Positions 54,257 through 63,933 of a stretch of 64,000 nt of DNA are shown one piece after another (the stretch's first letter is position 1; each line of letters starts with the position of its first letter). The stretch covers positions 124,001 to 188,000 of the forward strand of contig NZ_JAUSYO010000001.1 of assembly GCF_030816935.1 (NCBI RefSeq). The letters are read 5' to 3'. The position numbers were made by a program, and so were the translations under genes. Source of the stretch: Arthrobacter sp. B3I9 (GTDB taxonomy: Bacteria > Actinomycetota > Actinomycetes > Actinomycetales > Micrococcaceae). The notes beneath the pieces are model-generated. The model searched no databases. It saw nothing but the letters and a program-made list of their open reading frames with translations, and was not told the DNA's origin.

Positions 54257-56044
54257 ATGGCCGAACGAGTCGTCGCTGATCTGATCGTCGAGCGTCTGAA
54301 AGCGTGGGGCGTGGACCGCGTCTTCGGCTACAGCGGTGATGGCATCAACGGCTTCATGGGGGCCCTGCGGCGGGCCAAAGAGGACATCGAGTTCGTCCAG
54401 GCGCGGCACGAGGAGACAGCGGCCTTCATGGCTGTGGGGCACGCCAAATACACGGGCGGGGTGGGCGTGGTGACCTCCACCCAGGGTCCCGGCGCGGTCC
54501 ACCTCCTCAACGGCCTTTACGATGCCAAGCTCGACGGCGTCCCCGTGGTCGCGATCGTCGGGCAGCAGGCGCGCACCGTGCTGGGTTCGGCCTATATGCA
54601 GGAGATTGACCTCGGCACGCTGTTCAAGGATGTCGCGGCCCAGTTCGCGCAGCTGGTGAGCACTCCGGAGCAGCTCCCCATGGTCCTGGATCGGGCTTTC
54701 CGGACAGCCCTGGCCACCCGCTCCCCCTGCGTCGTGATCGTTCCGCATGACATCCAGTCCGCTCCGGCCCCGGAGCTGGAGCAGAAGCACGGGATCGTGG
54801 TGACCGCGCCGGCGTGGGGCACCGCGGCGGCAGTCGCCCGCGACGAGGACCTGGACGCCGCCGCGGAAATCCTCAACGCAGGACAAAAAGTGGCGCTGCT
54901 GGTGGGGCAGGGCGCCCGGCACGCCCAGGAGGAAGTCGTGGCCATCGCCGAGAAGCTCGGCGCCGGGATCGCGACCAGCCTGCTGGGCAAACCGTACGTC
55001 AATGAAGCGCTGCCCTTCGCGGCCGGGACCATGGGACATCTGGGCAGCACCGCGAGCGCGCATCTGCTGGGCAACTGCGACACCCTGCTGATCATCGGCT
55101 CCAACGACCCCTGGACGGAGTTCTATCCGCCGCCCGGCGCTGCCCGTGCCGTGCAGATCGACATCGACGAGCGCAAGATCGGCAACCGCTACCCGGTGGA
55201 GGCCGGCCTGCCCGGAGACGCCGCCCGCACCATCACCGCCCTTCTGGGCAGGCTCCGGCAAAGGGAGTCCACGCCGTGGCGGCAGGACGTCGAAAACGAG
55301 GTACGCAACTGGCACCGGCTCCGCGCTGAGCGGGCTGACGTGCCGGCGCAGGGCGTCAATCCGGAACGCGTCGTCCGGGAGCTGAACGGGCGGCTGCCTG
55401 ACAACGCCATGGTGAGCGTCGACGTCGGCAGTTGCGTGTACTGGTACGCCCGCCAGCTGGCGCTCCCGCCGGGCGTGCCGGCGCACCTGTCCGGAACGCT
55501 GGCAAGCATGGGCTGTTCCATCCCCTACGGGCTGGCCGCGAAGCTTGCCAACCCGGACCGGCCGCTCGTGGCGCTGTCCGGTGATGGCGCCATGCAGATG
55601 GCCGGTATCGCGGAACTGATCACCGTGGCCCACCGGTGGCGCGACTGGCAGGATCCGCGCTTTGTGGTCTGCGTCTTCAACAACCGCGACCTGGCCGAAG
55701 TGACATGGGAGCAACGCGAAAGCGAGGTCGAGCCGAGGTTCCGGGACAGCCAGGAACTGCCGGACTTCCCCTTCGCGGGCTACGGTGAACTGCTCGGCCT
55801 GCAAGGCATCAGGGTCGAGGCGCCGGAGCAGCTCGCCGACGCGTGGGAACGCGCCCTCGCAGCGGACCGGCCGGTGGTGCTCGAGGTCATGACCGATCCC
55901 GATATTCCGCTGCTGCCACCGTTCCCCGCGGGCGGCGAGAAGGCAGAGAACATGCGGACCGCCCTTGCAGCGGAAGGCGAAGAAGGCGCCGGCGCGGCCC
56001 GGCTGCTGGACACGTACACCGCCCAGGAGGAGGAAGAGCAGTAG
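54257..56044 (+). CDS. thiamine pyrophosphate-dependent enzyme, pyruvate oxidase/YdaP-like
   Basis: The 595-residue enzyme has the three-domain pyruvate-oxidase/acetolactate-synthase layout. The N-terminal GVDRVFGYSGDGINGFMGAL includes the catalytic-Glu region ARHEETAAFMAVGHAK. A central FAD/nucleotide-like domain spans about residues 195-335. The C-terminal ThDP motif is LSGDGAMQMAGIAELITVAHR with VVCVFNNRDLAE. It ends with a Glu-rich tail. Quinone-linked pyruvate dehydrogenase (PoxB) or an acetolactate-synthase-like role are both possible. ACCGGAGGCACCC before the ATG is strong. No partner small subunit is nearby. Confidence 0.88.
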   Translation: MAERVVADLIVERLKAWGVDRVFGYSGDGINGFMGALRRAKEDIEFVQARHEETAAFMAVGHAKYTGGVGVVTSTQGPGAVHLLNGLYDAKLDGVPVVAIVGQQARTVLGSAYMQEIDLGTLFKDVAAQFAQLVSTPEQLPMVLDRAFRTALATRSPCVVIVPHDIQSAPAPELEQKHGIVVTAPAWGTAAAVARDEDLDAAAEILNAGQKVALLVGQGARHAQEEVVAIAEKLGAGIATSLLGKPYVNEALPFAAGTMGHLGSTASAHLLGNCDTLLIIGSNDPWTEFYPPPGAARAVQIDIDERKIGNRYPVEAGLPGDAARTITALLGRLRQRESTPWRQDVENEVRNWHRLRAERADVPAQGVNPERVVRELNGRLPDNAMVSVDVGSCVYWYARQLALPPGVPAHLSGTLASMGCSIPYGLAAKLANPDRPLVALSGDGAMQMAGIAELITVAHRWRDWQDPRFVVCVFNNRDLAEVTWEQRESEVEPRFRDSQELPDFPFAGYGELLGLQGIRVEAPEQLADAWERALAADRPVVLEVMTDPDIPLLPPFPAGGEKAENMRTALAAEGEEGAGAARLLDTYTAQEEEEQ

Positions 56045-56201
56045 GGCTGCGCCGGTACAGGAGAGCAGGGCGGAGCCGAAACAGAAGCCCCAGCATTACC
56101 CCAGGTTTCCCGGCGTGGCGCGGCAGGAAGTAGATCTGCGCGGGAGCGCATTACTGGCCTAGCCTGCTAAGTAAGCCCGCGGAACTCAGGAGGTGTGGGA
56201 C

Positions 56202-56846
56202 TTGGCGGAGGACAGATTCACCACGGAACGGGACGGTTTCGGGCGTTTGCTGGCGGACCGCGAGGTGTGGCGGCAGGCTGCCAGCATTCCGGCGGCCGGT
56301 GAGCTGACTGCACGCTGGCTCGAAGGCAGGAGCGAGTACCAGCCGGGTACTTTTGCGCCCGGTTTCGACGACGAGACCCGGCTGATCGCCGTCGAGCTTG
56401 CGGAACTGAACCGCAACGGACTGTTCACCAAGGAATCCCAGCCCGGCGTGATCGCCGAGGGACATGCCCAACGCGCCTATGTGACAGGCTTCTGCTCCGT
56501 GGAATCGGCGGCCGCCCTGCTGGACCTTTCAGGCCGGACCGATCTGGTCACCGTTGCGCACGCCCCCGGCGAGACGAGCCAGGCCTCCATCCCCGTAACC
56601 CTTCGGGACGGGGAGGTCGTGACCGTGCTGGGCAGCAGCGAGGGCCCGGTGGGCGACGATCAGCTCCGTGACTGGTCCGAGGAGTCGAGCGGCAGCCTGG
56701 CCCTGGTACTGGCGGAGTCCTGGTATGTCGAGGTCTTCGACCCGGTCTGGGGCCGGAACGGTGTCCTGCTGCCGGCGGTGCTCGGGGCATTGACCGGCGG
56801 GGAGCCCGCGGCCGCGGTGCCTAACCGCCGGGCGCCGGGCGGTTAG
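56202..56846 (+). CDS. DUF6919 domain protein
   Basis: The 214-residue protein resembles the actinobacterial DUF6919 family. It has an early RTL-like WRQAASIPAAGELTARWLEG, the VELAELNRNGLFTKESQPGV segment and RAYVTGFCSVESAAALLD. The role is unknown. AGGAGG at 56188-56193 lies eight bases before TTG 56202, making this the best start; GTG 56193 overlaps that site. The stop overlaps the convergent ABM-domain gene by four bases. Confidence 0.7.
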   Translation: MAEDRFTTERDGFGRLLADREVWRQAASIPAAGELTARWLEGRSEYQPGTFAPGFDDETRLIAVELAELNRNGLFTKESQPGVIAEGHAQRAYVTGFCSVESAAALLDLSGRTDLVTVAHAPGETSQASIPVTLRDGEVVTVLGSSEGPVGDDQLRDWSEESSGSLALVLAESWYVEVFDPVWGRNGVLLPAVLGALTGGEPAAAVPNRRAPGG

Positions 56847-57151
56847 GCCGTATCCCGGCCGATGCTGGCCGCCTCGTCCAAAGTGTGCGGCTCAAAATGT
56901 TCCAGCATGTCCTTCATGGCCTCGACGCCCTGCGTGAACATCGCGGACGCCCGCCACTGCTCAATCTGCTCGATTGACTCCCACGGTCCCGTGCTGATGA
57001 ACCGGTTCGGGACATCCTGGTCGTGCATCAGCACGGCGTTGGCATGCGGGAAGTCCTCCTGGGTCTTCCTCGCGAGATCCCGCCAGGCCTGCACGAAATC
57101 GTTCTCACGGCCCGGGTGGACCAACCAGATTCCGAGCGTATAAACCGACAC
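56843..57151 (-). CDS. antibiotic biosynthesis monooxygenase-like (ABM) protein
   Basis: The 102-residue dimeric alpha+beta barrel protein has the YTLGIWLVHPGRENDFVQAW strand-helix start. LMHDQDVPNRFISTGPWES is the second strand pair and VEAMKDMLEHFEPHTLDE the closing helix. Related proteins oxidise polyketides or degrade haem, but many have no assigned role. AAGGAGG lies eight bases before GTG 57151. It is close to the MocR gene on the same strand, 87 bases apart. Confidence 0.8.
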   Translation of the reverse strand: MSVYTLGIWLVHPGRENDFVQAWRDLARKTQEDFPHANAVLMHDQDVPNRFISTGPWESIEQIEQWRASAMFTQGVEAMKDMLEHFEPHTLDEAASIGRDTA

Positions 57152-57238
57152 GTCGACCGCCTCCTTGTTTGCGCTGGGTGGATAATCCCGATTATGTTCC
57201 CGGGGCAGGGAAGGCGGTAGGGCCATTGGAAGATCCCC

Positions 57239-58651
57239 TTAGCGGCTGGCGCCTCGAAGGGCCCGGCCGAGGATGCGCGCCCCCTCACGGAAGGCACCGG
57301 GATTGGGTCCGGCGTAAGTGAGCCGGATGAACGGTCCTTCCGGTTCTGCCGGGAACCACTCGGTGCCCGCGGCGATGATGACACCCGCGTCCTCGCACGT
57401 GCGGGTGAGCTGTTCGAGGTCCGTCCCGTCGGGCAGGCGCGCCCAGAGGTTGAGGCCGCCCTTGGGGACTCTGTCGATGTGGGCCTGCGGGGCGAGTTCC
57501 CGCAGGCTCGTGACCAGGAGGTCGCGGCGGGACTGCAGCTGGTGGCGCAGGCCGCGCAGATGCGTCTGCCACCCGGGCTGGGTGACGACGTCGAGCGCGG
57601 CGGCCTGGAGGAGGCCGCTGACGTACATGGACTCCGCTGCGCGTTCGGCAAGAATGCGTTCGCGCGCCGGGCCGCGGGCGATCACCGCCGCCACACGGAT
57701 GGCCGGGGAGACGCTCTTTGTGAGCGAGCGAAGGTAGATGACGTGGCCGGAATCGTCCCGGGCTGCGATGGGTTCGGAAGCGGTGCTTATCCCGAAATCG
57801 TGCGCCCAGTCGTCCTCGACGAGGAAAGCGCCGTTCGCCCGGACGACGTCGAGTACCTGTTCGCGCCGGCGGGCGGGCCATTGTGCGCCGGTAGGGTTCG
57901 CATAGTTGGGCTGGGCGTAGAAAGTACGGGCACCGCTTTCCTCGAAGGCCCGCGCCAGCTCCTCCGGGTCCGGACCGTCGGTCCCGCTGGGTACCGGGAC
58001 GACGCGGACGCCGGCGTGGCCGGCGGCCAGGATTGCCCCCCAGTAGGTGGGAGATTCGATCAGCAGGGGCTGCCCGTGGCCCACCAGCGCCCGGAAGATC
58101 GAGCTGAGCCCGCTCTGGCTTCCCGGCAGCACGACGACGTCGCTTGGGGCCGGCGGAGTGGCCCCGGCCGGAGTCGACGCGGCCAGTTCGTGCGCAAACC
58201 AGGACTGCATCTCGGGAAGCCCCGCCGCCGGGGGACGCGACAGGGCGGCATCGCTCCGGGAGGCGCGGGCGAGTGCCGCCCGCACGAGCCGCTCCGGCAG
58301 GAGGTCCCGGTCCGGGTAACCCGAGTGGAACGCGATGGCGTCATTCGTTGTGCTCCGCATCGTGGTGGAGGCCGAGCGGGGCGGCGTCTTAGGCGAACCC
58401 AGTGCCGCGGTCTGCCAGCCGTAGTCTGACGGCCTTGCCGTGCGGGCAGCCCGTACAAAGGTCCCCACGCCCGGGCGGCTCTCGATCAGGCCATGCGCGG
58501 TGAGGGCCTGAAGAGCCTTCTGCACCGTCACGGGGCTGGCCTGATACTCGGCAACAAGGGAGCGCGTGGACGGCAGCCGGGACCCGGGCGGGGCCCCTGC
58601 GATCCATTCCTGCAGTCGCGCCGCAATCCGCGAACTGCTATCGTTATTCAT
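57239..58651 (-). CDS. MocR-type regulator (GntR HTH fused to aminotransferase)
   Basis: The 470-residue protein fuses an N-terminal GntR winged helix (PSTRSLVAEYQASPVTVQKA, about residues 27-46) through a linker to an inactive- or weakly-active fold-type I aminotransferase domain. The domain shows VLPGSQSGLSSIFRALVG, FYAQPNYANPTGAQWP, the VEDDWAHDFG Asp for pyridoxal phosphate, and the Lys in LRSLTKSVSPAIRVA. MocR proteins sense aldehydes or amino acids through PLP and activate divergent genes. Its ATG shares bases with the divergent EamA frame. A 16-bp palindrome lies eight bases upstream of the start, so autoregulation and control of EamA are likely. Confidence 0.94.
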   Translation of the reverse strand: MNNDSSSRIAARLQEWIAGAPPGSRLPSTRSLVAEYQASPVTVQKALQALTAHGLIESRPGVGTFVRAARTARPSDYGWQTAALGSPKTPPRSASTTMRSTTNDAIAFHSGYPDRDLLPERLVRAALARASRSDAALSRPPAAGLPEMQSWFAHELAASTPAGATPPAPSDVVVLPGSQSGLSSIFRALVGHGQPLLIESPTYWGAILAAGHAGVRVVPVPSGTDGPDPEELARAFEESGARTFYAQPNYANPTGAQWPARRREQVLDVVRANGAFLVEDDWAHDFGISTASEPIAARDDSGHVIYLRSLTKSVSPAIRVAAVIARGPARERILAERAAESMYVSGLLQAAALDVVTQPGWQTHLRGLRHQLQSRRDLLVTSLRELAPQAHIDRVPKGGLNLWARLPDGTDLEQLTRTCEDAGVIIAAGTEWFPAEPEGPFIRLTYAGPNPGAFREGARILGRALRGASR

Positions 58652-58659
58652 GAGAGACA

Positions 58660-58675
58660 ATAGTAGCGCTACTAT
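58660..58675. promoter_or_regulatory. palindromic promoter/operator of the MocR-EamA pair
   Basis: ATAGTAGCGCTACTAT is a perfect 16-bp palindrome. Each arm is a TACTAT -10 box for one strand. On the left it lies eight bases before the MocR ATG, a leaderless arrangement. On the right it lies four bases before the ATG of EamA at 58680. It is also the natural binding site for a dimeric GntR/MocR domain. No strong -35 box is seen on either side, as often in activated promoters. Confidence 0.7.
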
Positions 58676-58679
58676 CCTT

Positions 58680-59585
58680 ATGCGGCCACCGCTACCCACG
58701 CGGGAGCCGACCGGGCTCTGGTGGGGCCTGCTGGGGGTGGCGGCTTTTTCGTTCACCGTTCCCTTCACCCGTGTGGCGGTCGGGGCCCTGTCGCCGCTGT
58801 TCGTCGGGTCCGCCCGTGCGGCCATAGCCGCCGTCCTTGCTGCGTTCGCCCTTGCGCTCGCCCGGCAGCGCCTCCCCCGTGGGGTGCAGTGGGCGCGGCT
58901 GGCGGTGGTGGCCGGCGGCATTGTCGTCGGCTTCCCGCTACTGACATCCTTCGCGCTGACCACCGCGCCCGCCACCCACGGCGCCGTGGTCATCGCCCTG
59001 CTCCCGGCCGCTACGGCGTCGGCCGCGGTTCTCCGCGCCGGCGAGCGTCCGCCACTGGCGTTCTGGATCGTCACGGCCGTCGGGGCTCTGGCGGCAATCG
59101 TTTTCGCCTTCACGCAGTCCGGCGGCTTCGGCCAGCTGCACTGGGCGGATCTGCTGCTCCTCGGCGCCGTCATGGCCGCCGCCGTCGGCTACGCGGAAGG
59201 CGGCCTGCTCGCCCGGGAGCTGGGCTCCTGGCAGACGGTGTCCTGGGCGCTCATCCTCGCCTCCCCGCTGATGGTGTTCCTGACGGCAGTCTCGGCTGCA
59301 GGGCAGTTACCGTCGGGCGCGCCGGTCCACTGGGCCGCGCTGGCCTACCTCGGTGTCGTCAGCATGTTCCTCGGCTTCTTCGCCTGGTACCGCGGCCTGG
59401 CGGTCGGACCGATGGCCCGGGTGAGCCAGATCCAACTCATCCAGCCCGTACTGAGCATCTGCTGGGCCGGACTCCTGCTGGGCGAGTCGCTGACCTGGAC
59501 CACCATTATCGGCGGCCTCGCCGTCATCCTCTGCGCCGGAATCGCGGTCCGCGTCCGGCTCGGGCCTCCGCCTCGCAAACCCTGA
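58680..59585 (+). CDS. EamA/DMT family transporter
   Basis: The 301-residue membrane protein has ten helices in two EamA repeats. The first spans about residues 12-140 (FSFTVPFTRVAVGALSPLFV), the second residues 150-290 (LGVVSMFLGFFAWYRGLAVG in helix 8). Such carriers export amino acids, purines or other metabolites; the substrate here is unknown. ATG 58680 is preferred because the earlier ATG at 58650 would read through the promoter palindrome. The pairing with a divergent MocR gene is common and implies regulation by it. PaiB follows 65 bases downstream. Confidence 0.88.
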   Translation: MRPPLPTREPTGLWWGLLGVAAFSFTVPFTRVAVGALSPLFVGSARAAIAAVLAAFALALARQRLPRGVQWARLAVVAGGIVVGFPLLTSFALTTAPATHGAVVIALLPAATASAAVLRAGERPPLAFWIVTAVGALAAIVFAFTQSGGFGQLHWADLLLLGAVMAAAVGYAEGGLLARELGSWQTVSWALILASPLMVFLTAVSAAGQLPSGAPVHWAALAYLGVVSMFLGFFAWYRGLAVGPMARVSQIQLIQPVLSICWAGLLLGESLTWTTIIGGLAVILCAGIAVRVRLGPPPRKP

Positions 59586-59650
59586 CGGCCGCGCAGCGCA
59601 ACGCAGGCCTCCGTCTTCCGTTCGAACTCCTCAGACAGAAACGACCATCC

Positions 59651-60298
59651 ATGTACACCCCAAGCCACTTTGCCGCCAGCACGGACGCCGTCCGGAACCT
59701 ACTCGCCCGGCCGGCAGCAGCCAACCTGATCACCATGACCCCGCACGGCCTGCTCGCCACGCTGCTGCCTTTCACCTTCGATCCCTCGGTCGGTGACCTC
59801 GGCGCGCTGCACGGGCACCTTGCCCGGAACAACACCCAGTGGTCCGAACCCGTCACCGGAGAAGCGCTCGTCATCGTCCAGGGCGCCGACGCCTACATCT
59901 CGCCGTCCTGGTACGAATCCAAAGCCGAGCACGGGCGCGTCGTACCGACGTGGAACTACTCCACGGCCCACGTCTATGGCCGCCTCGTGATCCACGATGA
60001 CCCCGCCTGGCTTGCGGGGCAGGTGCGGCGGCTGACGGAGCTCCACGAGGCGCAGTTCGAACACCCGTGGGCTGTGGACGACGCCCCGGAGCGCTTTGTC
60101 GCCGGCCAGCTTCGCGCCATCGTCGGCATCGAACTGGTCATCACCAGGATCGAAGCGAAACAGAAACTCAGCCAGAACCGGCCGGACGGGGATATTGACG
60201 GCGTCGTGGCAGGACTCGACGCGGGAGGCCAATCAGCGATGGCTGCCGACGTCGCGCAGGCCAGGCGGGACAAAGAGCCCGAAGCACAGGCGGGTTAA
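59651..60298 (+). CDS. FMN-binding negative transcriptional regulator, PaiB family
   Basis: The 215-residue protein has the split-barrel flavin-reductase fold of PaiB. It begins YTPSHFAASTDAVRNLL and continues MTPHGLLATLLPFTFDPSVG. LHGHLARNNTQWSE, the SPSWYESKAEHGRVVPTWNY segment and the C-terminal QLRAIVGIELVITRIEAKQK are the PaiB hallmarks. Bacillus PaiB affects sporulation and protease genes; a role in detoxifying amines or flavin-bound compounds is possible here. It follows the EamA transporter and may be in the same transcript, making a three-gene MocR-EamA-PaiB set. Confidence 0.92.
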   Translation: MYTPSHFAASTDAVRNLLARPAAANLITMTPHGLLATLLPFTFDPSVGDLGALHGHLARNNTQWSEPVTGEALVIVQGADAYISPSWYESKAEHGRVVPTWNYSTAHVYGRLVIHDDPAWLAGQVRRLTELHEAQFEHPWAVDDAPERFVAGQLRAIVGIELVITRIEAKQKLSQNRPDGDIDGVVAGLDAGGQSAMAADVAQARRDKEPEAQAG

Positions 60299-60404
60299 CT
60301 GCTGCCGCGGCGCTTCATGAAGGCGGTTTCATCATCCCTTCATCGGTGCCTCATCTGCGTGGTTCACAGTGGGCACACCAACCCGAGACAGCGGAGCCTA
60401 TCGT

Positions 60405-61502
60405 ATGAGCTGGTCCTCCCCCATCCCCCTGTCGGCCACGGACGGAACCGGCACCACCTGGCAGATCCTGCGGGCATGGCCGTATACGACGCCGGGAGAT
60501 TACACCCTGGAGGTCCGTACGTCCGGCCGGCCGGGGGTCCGGGGAGCCCGGTTGCGGGACGGGAGCTTTGAACTTGTCCCGCTGGACGATCCGCGCCTGC
60601 CTGCCTTGCGCGCTGCAGCCGAGCAGGGGGTGATCGTCCGGTACATGCCGTACAAGCGGGCGGTTGTCAGCGCGGAGGGCCGCTACATCAAGGTCTTCCG
60701 GCGCGGCAACGCGGCCGTACCGGCGGAACGTTGCGCCCAGATGGACGTACTGCTTGAGGCCGGCGCTTTCGTAGCACCCGGAATCATCAGCCGGAGCTCC
60801 CAGGACGTCCTCGTCTTCAGCGCCATCCCTGGGCCCACCCTGTACGAGCTCGGCGAGGATGGCTCACCGGCGGGCGATGGACCGTTCGCCCGGGCGTGGG
60901 AGAGATGGTCGCAGGCCTGGGTAGCGCAGGTGGCCGGCCTCCATGGCCCCGCGCAGCAAGCCGTCCTCGACAGTCTCCCGCTCCGCTCGGCCGAGACCCA
61001 GGCGGCGGACGCGTGGCGGCGGGTGGAGCGTTGGCTGCGCCATTATCAGGATGTCCCGGGGCTCTCGTTCGAACGCAGGACCCTGCTTGCCAGGGCGGAA
61101 CAGGTGGCGGCGAACCTGCTGCGGACGCCGCCTGATCCGCTGGTTTGGGCGCATGCTGACCTCCACGACAAGCAGATCATCGCCAGCCCCGGCGCGTCCC
61201 CGCCCGGATTGCTGGATTTCGACGGGATATCCCGGGCCGAGGCCGCCCTTGACCTCGCCAACGTCGACGCCCATCTTGAGCTTCACCAGCGGCAGGGACT
61301 GCTGGCACCCTCCCGCTACCTGACGGCCCACACGCAGGTGCTGGCTGCCGCCGAGGAGCTGCTGGTCAGCCCGGAGAGGTTCCGTGCCTACTCGGACGCC
61401 CTCTGGCTCCGGCTGGCATCCTCCCCCCTGCCGGGCCGCCTATCCCTGGCCCTCGGCGTCCTGGCCGAGCGGGCGGATCAGGTTCCGCAGAACGTCCGGT
61501 AG
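60405..61502 (+). CDS. aminoglycoside phosphotransferase-like kinase
   Basis: The 365-residue protein has a kinase-like C-terminal half. [15 protein letters not shown] is the catalytic loop (Asp at about residue 249) and [20 protein letters not shown] is the metal-binding DFD motif. This fits the APH/choline-kinase group. About 80 N-terminal residues form a non-kinase head ([20 protein letters not shown]). Substrate is unknown and antibiotic resistance should not be assumed. GGAG lies nine bases before ATG 60405. Its 3' end overlaps the convergent selO gene by 25 bases. Confidence 0.82.
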   Translation: MSWSSPIPLSATDGTGTTWQILRAWPYTTPGDYTLEVRTSGRPGVRGARLRDGSFELVPLDDPRLPALRAAAEQGVIVRYMPYKRAVVSAEGRYIKVFRRGNAAVPAERCAQMDVLLEAGAFVAPGIISRSSQDVLVFSAIPGPTLYELGEDGSPAGDGPFARAWERWSQAWVAQVAGLHGPAQQAVLDSLPLRSAETQAADAWRRVERWLRHYQDVPGLSFERRTLLARAEQVAANLLRTPPDPLVWAHADLHDKQIIASPGASPPGLLDFDGISRAEAALDLANVDAHLELHQRQGLLAPSRYLTAHTQVLAAAEELLVSPERFRAYSDALWLRLASSPLPGRLSLALGVLAERADQVPQNVR

Positions 61503-62941
61503 GACCCGAAGCTTTCCGGCGCGGCAGCGGCAAACCGCTCGAGGCCGGGGCGCTCGTCGAAGGGGGAAACCACCGCATCCAAGAGCCGGTACAGCGGCTC
61601 GAGGTCACCGCCGGTCGCGGCGGCAAGAGCCTCTTCGACGAGGTGGTTGCGCGGAATGTAGACGGGGTTGACCCGGTCCATCACATCGGCGTCCGGTCCT
61701 AGGGCACGCCAGCGCGCCGCCCAGGCGTCAAATCCTGCCGGGTCCGGGAACATGCTCCGCGCGGCGTCGGCCTGTCCCCGGGCGGCGGCGCCGAGACGGC
61801 GGAAGAACGACGTGTAGTCAACCTGTCCCTCCCGCAGGAGGACGAGAACGTCATCAACCAGGGCCGAGGTCGCCTCGTCGTCGGGACCGCTGGACAGCCC
61901 GAGCTTGGCCGCCATGCCGGCCGACCAGGCGGCGCTGTAGGTCCGGCGGAACGCACCGAGGGAGTCGACAGCGAGCGCAACGGCCTGCTCCTCGTCGTCG
62001 TGGAGGAGGGGAAGGAGGGCCTCCGCGAGGCGGCTGAGGTTCCACTCGGCCGCCAGCGGCTGGTTCCCGTAGGCGTACCGCCCGGCGTCGTCGATTGAGC
62101 TGTAGACGGCGGCCGGATCGAAGGCCTCCATGAAGGCACACGGCCCGTAGTCGATCGTCTCACCCGAGATGGTCATGTTGTCCGTGTTCATCACCCCGTG
62201 GACAAAGCCGACGAGCATCCACTGCGCCACCAGCTCGGCCTGGGCCGCTATCACGGCCTGGAACATCGCGAGGTACGGGTGCTCAGCCTCCGCGGCGGCT
62301 GCGTAGTGGCGGGCAATGGCATGATCGGCGAGGCGGCGCAGGAGGTCCAGGTTGCCGGTGGCGCGGGCGTACTGGAAGCTGCCCACGCGCAGATGGCTGC
62401 TCGCGACCCTGGTGAGCACAGCTCCTGGCTGCAGGCTCTCGCGCTGCACCGAACGCCCCGTCGCCACCACGGCGAGGGACCGGGTGGTGGGAATGCCCAA
62501 GGCGTGCATCGCCTCACTGACGATGTATTCGCGCAGCATCGGGCCGACGACGGCACGGCCGTCGCCGTTCCGGGCGAACGGGGTGCGTCCCGAGCCTTTG
62601 AGATGTACGTCAACAAGGCGCCCGTCGACGTCGGCGATCTCCCCCAGCAGGAGCGCGCGCCCGTCCCCGAGGCGCGGGGCGTACCAGCCGAACTGGTGTC
62701 CGGCATAGGCCTGCGCCACCGGAGTGGCACCTTGGGGGACGAGGTTCCCGGTCAGCAGCTGCAGGCCCTCGGAATCGTGCAGGGAGGCCGGGTCCAAGCC
62801 GAGGCTGGCGGCCAGCGGCTCGTTGAGGACTAGCAGCTCCGGGTTCGGGGCTTCCTCGCCCTTCCAGGGAAGGGCCATTTCGGCCAGTTCCCGGGCGAAG
62901 TGACCGTTGAAGGCAACAATGGACTCGGCTGTGCGGCTCAT
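61478..62941 (-). CDS. selO: SelO/YdiU protein adenylyltransferase
   Basis: SelO is a pseudokinase that transfers AMP to proteins, with a redox role. The 487-residue protein has [20 protein letters not shown], the nucleotide-binding [38 protein letters not shown], and [20 protein letters not shown] with the metal-binding Asn and Asp. The C-terminus is the conserved YRTFCGT with the Cys that replaces selenocysteine of eukaryotic SelO. It is full length and convergent with the APH-like gene, overlapping it by 25 coding bases. Confidence 0.95.
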   Translation of the reverse strand: MSRTAESIVAFNGHFARELAEMALPWKGEEAPNPELLVLNEPLAASLGLDPASLHDSEGLQLLTGNLVPQGATPVAQAYAGHQFGWYAPRLGDGRALLLGEIADVDGRLVDVHLKGSGRTPFARNGDGRAVVGPMLREYIVSEAMHALGIPTTRSLAVVATGRSVQRESLQPGAVLTRVASSHLRVGSFQYARATGNLDLLRRLADHAIARHYAAAAEAEHPYLAMFQAVIAAQAELVAQWMLVGFVHGVMNTDNMTISGETIDYGPCAFMEAFDPAAVYSSIDDAGRYAYGNQPLAAEWNLSRLAEALLPLLHDDEEQAVALAVDSLGAFRRTYSAAWSAGMAAKLGLSSGPDDEATSALVDDVLVLLREGQVDYTSFFRRLGAAARGQADAARSMFPDPAGFDAWAARWRALGPDADVMDRVNPVYIPRNHLVEEALAAATGGDLEPLYRLLDAVVSPFDERPGLERFAAAAPESFGSYRTFCGT

Positions 62942-63000
62942 CTATCAACTGTACCCGTGCACCCGGACATGGCGTCGGTTGCGGGATCCTGCTGGCCTGC

Positions 63001-63933
63001 TCAGAAGCCCACCTTGTCCGCACCCTTGAGCTGCAGCATCTCGCGCGCCTCATCCGGGGTGGCGATTTCGAAGTTCAGGGCCTCAAGGATGGTGCGGATC
63101 CGGCTGACCTGCTCAGCGTTGGAGGATGCCAGCTGGCCGGGGCCGATCCACAGGGAATCCTCCAGGCCGACGCGGACGTGCGAACCCATGGCCGCGCCGA
63201 TCGTGGCGAGCGGCATCTGGTTTTTGCCGGCTCCCAGAATGGACCATTCGTAGTCGTCGCCGAGCAGGCGGTCAGCGGTGCGGCGCATGTGCATGAGGTC
63301 TTCCGGGTGGGCGCCGATGCCGCCGAGCAGGCCGAAAACGGACTGGACGAACAGCGGGCCGCGGGCCAGGCCGCGGGCGTGGAAGTGCGCCAGGTTGTTC
63401 AGGTGGGAGATGTCATAGCATTCGAACTCGAAGCGGGTCCCGTTCTCCTTGCCGATGCCTAGGATGGTCTCGATGTCCTGGAAGGTGTTCTTGAAGACGA
63501 GGTCGCGGCTCTTTTCGAGGCCTTCCCGCTCCCATTCGTGGCCGAAGTCCTTGAAGCGGTCCAGCATCGGGTACAGGCCGAAGTTCATCGAGCCCATGTT
63601 CAGCGACGCCAGCTCGGGCTTGAACAGCGCGGCCGGCCGCATCCGTTCCTCCACGCTCATGTGGGGGGACCCGCCGGTGGTGATGTTAATGACGGCGTTG
63701 GTGTTGCGCTTGAGCTTGTCCAGGATCGGAGCGAAGTGCTCCGGGTCCTGCGAGGGGCGGCCGTCCTTCGGGTCACGTGCGTGCATGTGCACGATCGCGG
63801 CTCCGGCCTCCGCGGCACCGATCGCGGCGTCGGCGATTTCCTCCGGCGAGACCGGCAGGTGCGGGGACATGGACGGGGTGTGGATAGCGCCGGTGACGGC
63901 GCTGGTGATGATGACTTTGCGTGCAGCAGCCAT
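63001..63933 (-). CDS. BKACE family beta-keto acid cleavage enzyme
   Basis: The 310-residue zinc enzyme of the beta-keto acid cleavage family condenses a beta-keto acid with acetyl-CoA to form acetoacetate and a CoA thioester. The type member, Kce, acts on 3-keto-5-aminohexanoate. ITSAVTGAIHTPSMSPHLP, HMHARDPKDGRPSQDPEHF (zinc His pair), NMGSMNFGLYP, FECYDISHL and HVRVGLEDSLW are all present. The substrate of this member is unknown. GAAGGAGCAACCC before the ATG is strong. It is the last complete gene. Confidence 0.93.
   Translation of the reverse strand: MAAARKVIITSAVTGAIHTPSMSPHLPVSPEEIADAAIGAAEAGAAIVHMHARDPKDGRPSQDPEHFAPILDKLKRNTNAVINITTGGSPHMSVEERMRPAALFKPELASLNMGSMNFGLYPMLDRFKDFGHEWEREGLEKSRDLVFKNTFQDIETILGIGKENGTRFEFECYDISHLNNLAHFHARGLARGPLFVQSVFGLLGGIGAHPEDLMHMRRTADRLLGDDYEWSILGAGKNQMPLATIGAAMGSHVRVGLEDSLWIGPGQLASSNAEQVSRIRTILEALNFEIATPDEAREMLQLKGADKVGF

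Noticed and set aside
58721..60298. 525-codon plus-strand frame joining the EamA and PaiB regions as one protein
   Set aside because: The first part is out of frame with the EamA helices. Only the PaiB part, from ATG 59651, is real, so this is not a fusion.
60405..61502. The APH-like protein as an antibiotic-resistance gene
   Set aside because: Only the general kinase loop motifs match. The N-terminal head and context give no aminoglycoside link, so it is called kinase-like.
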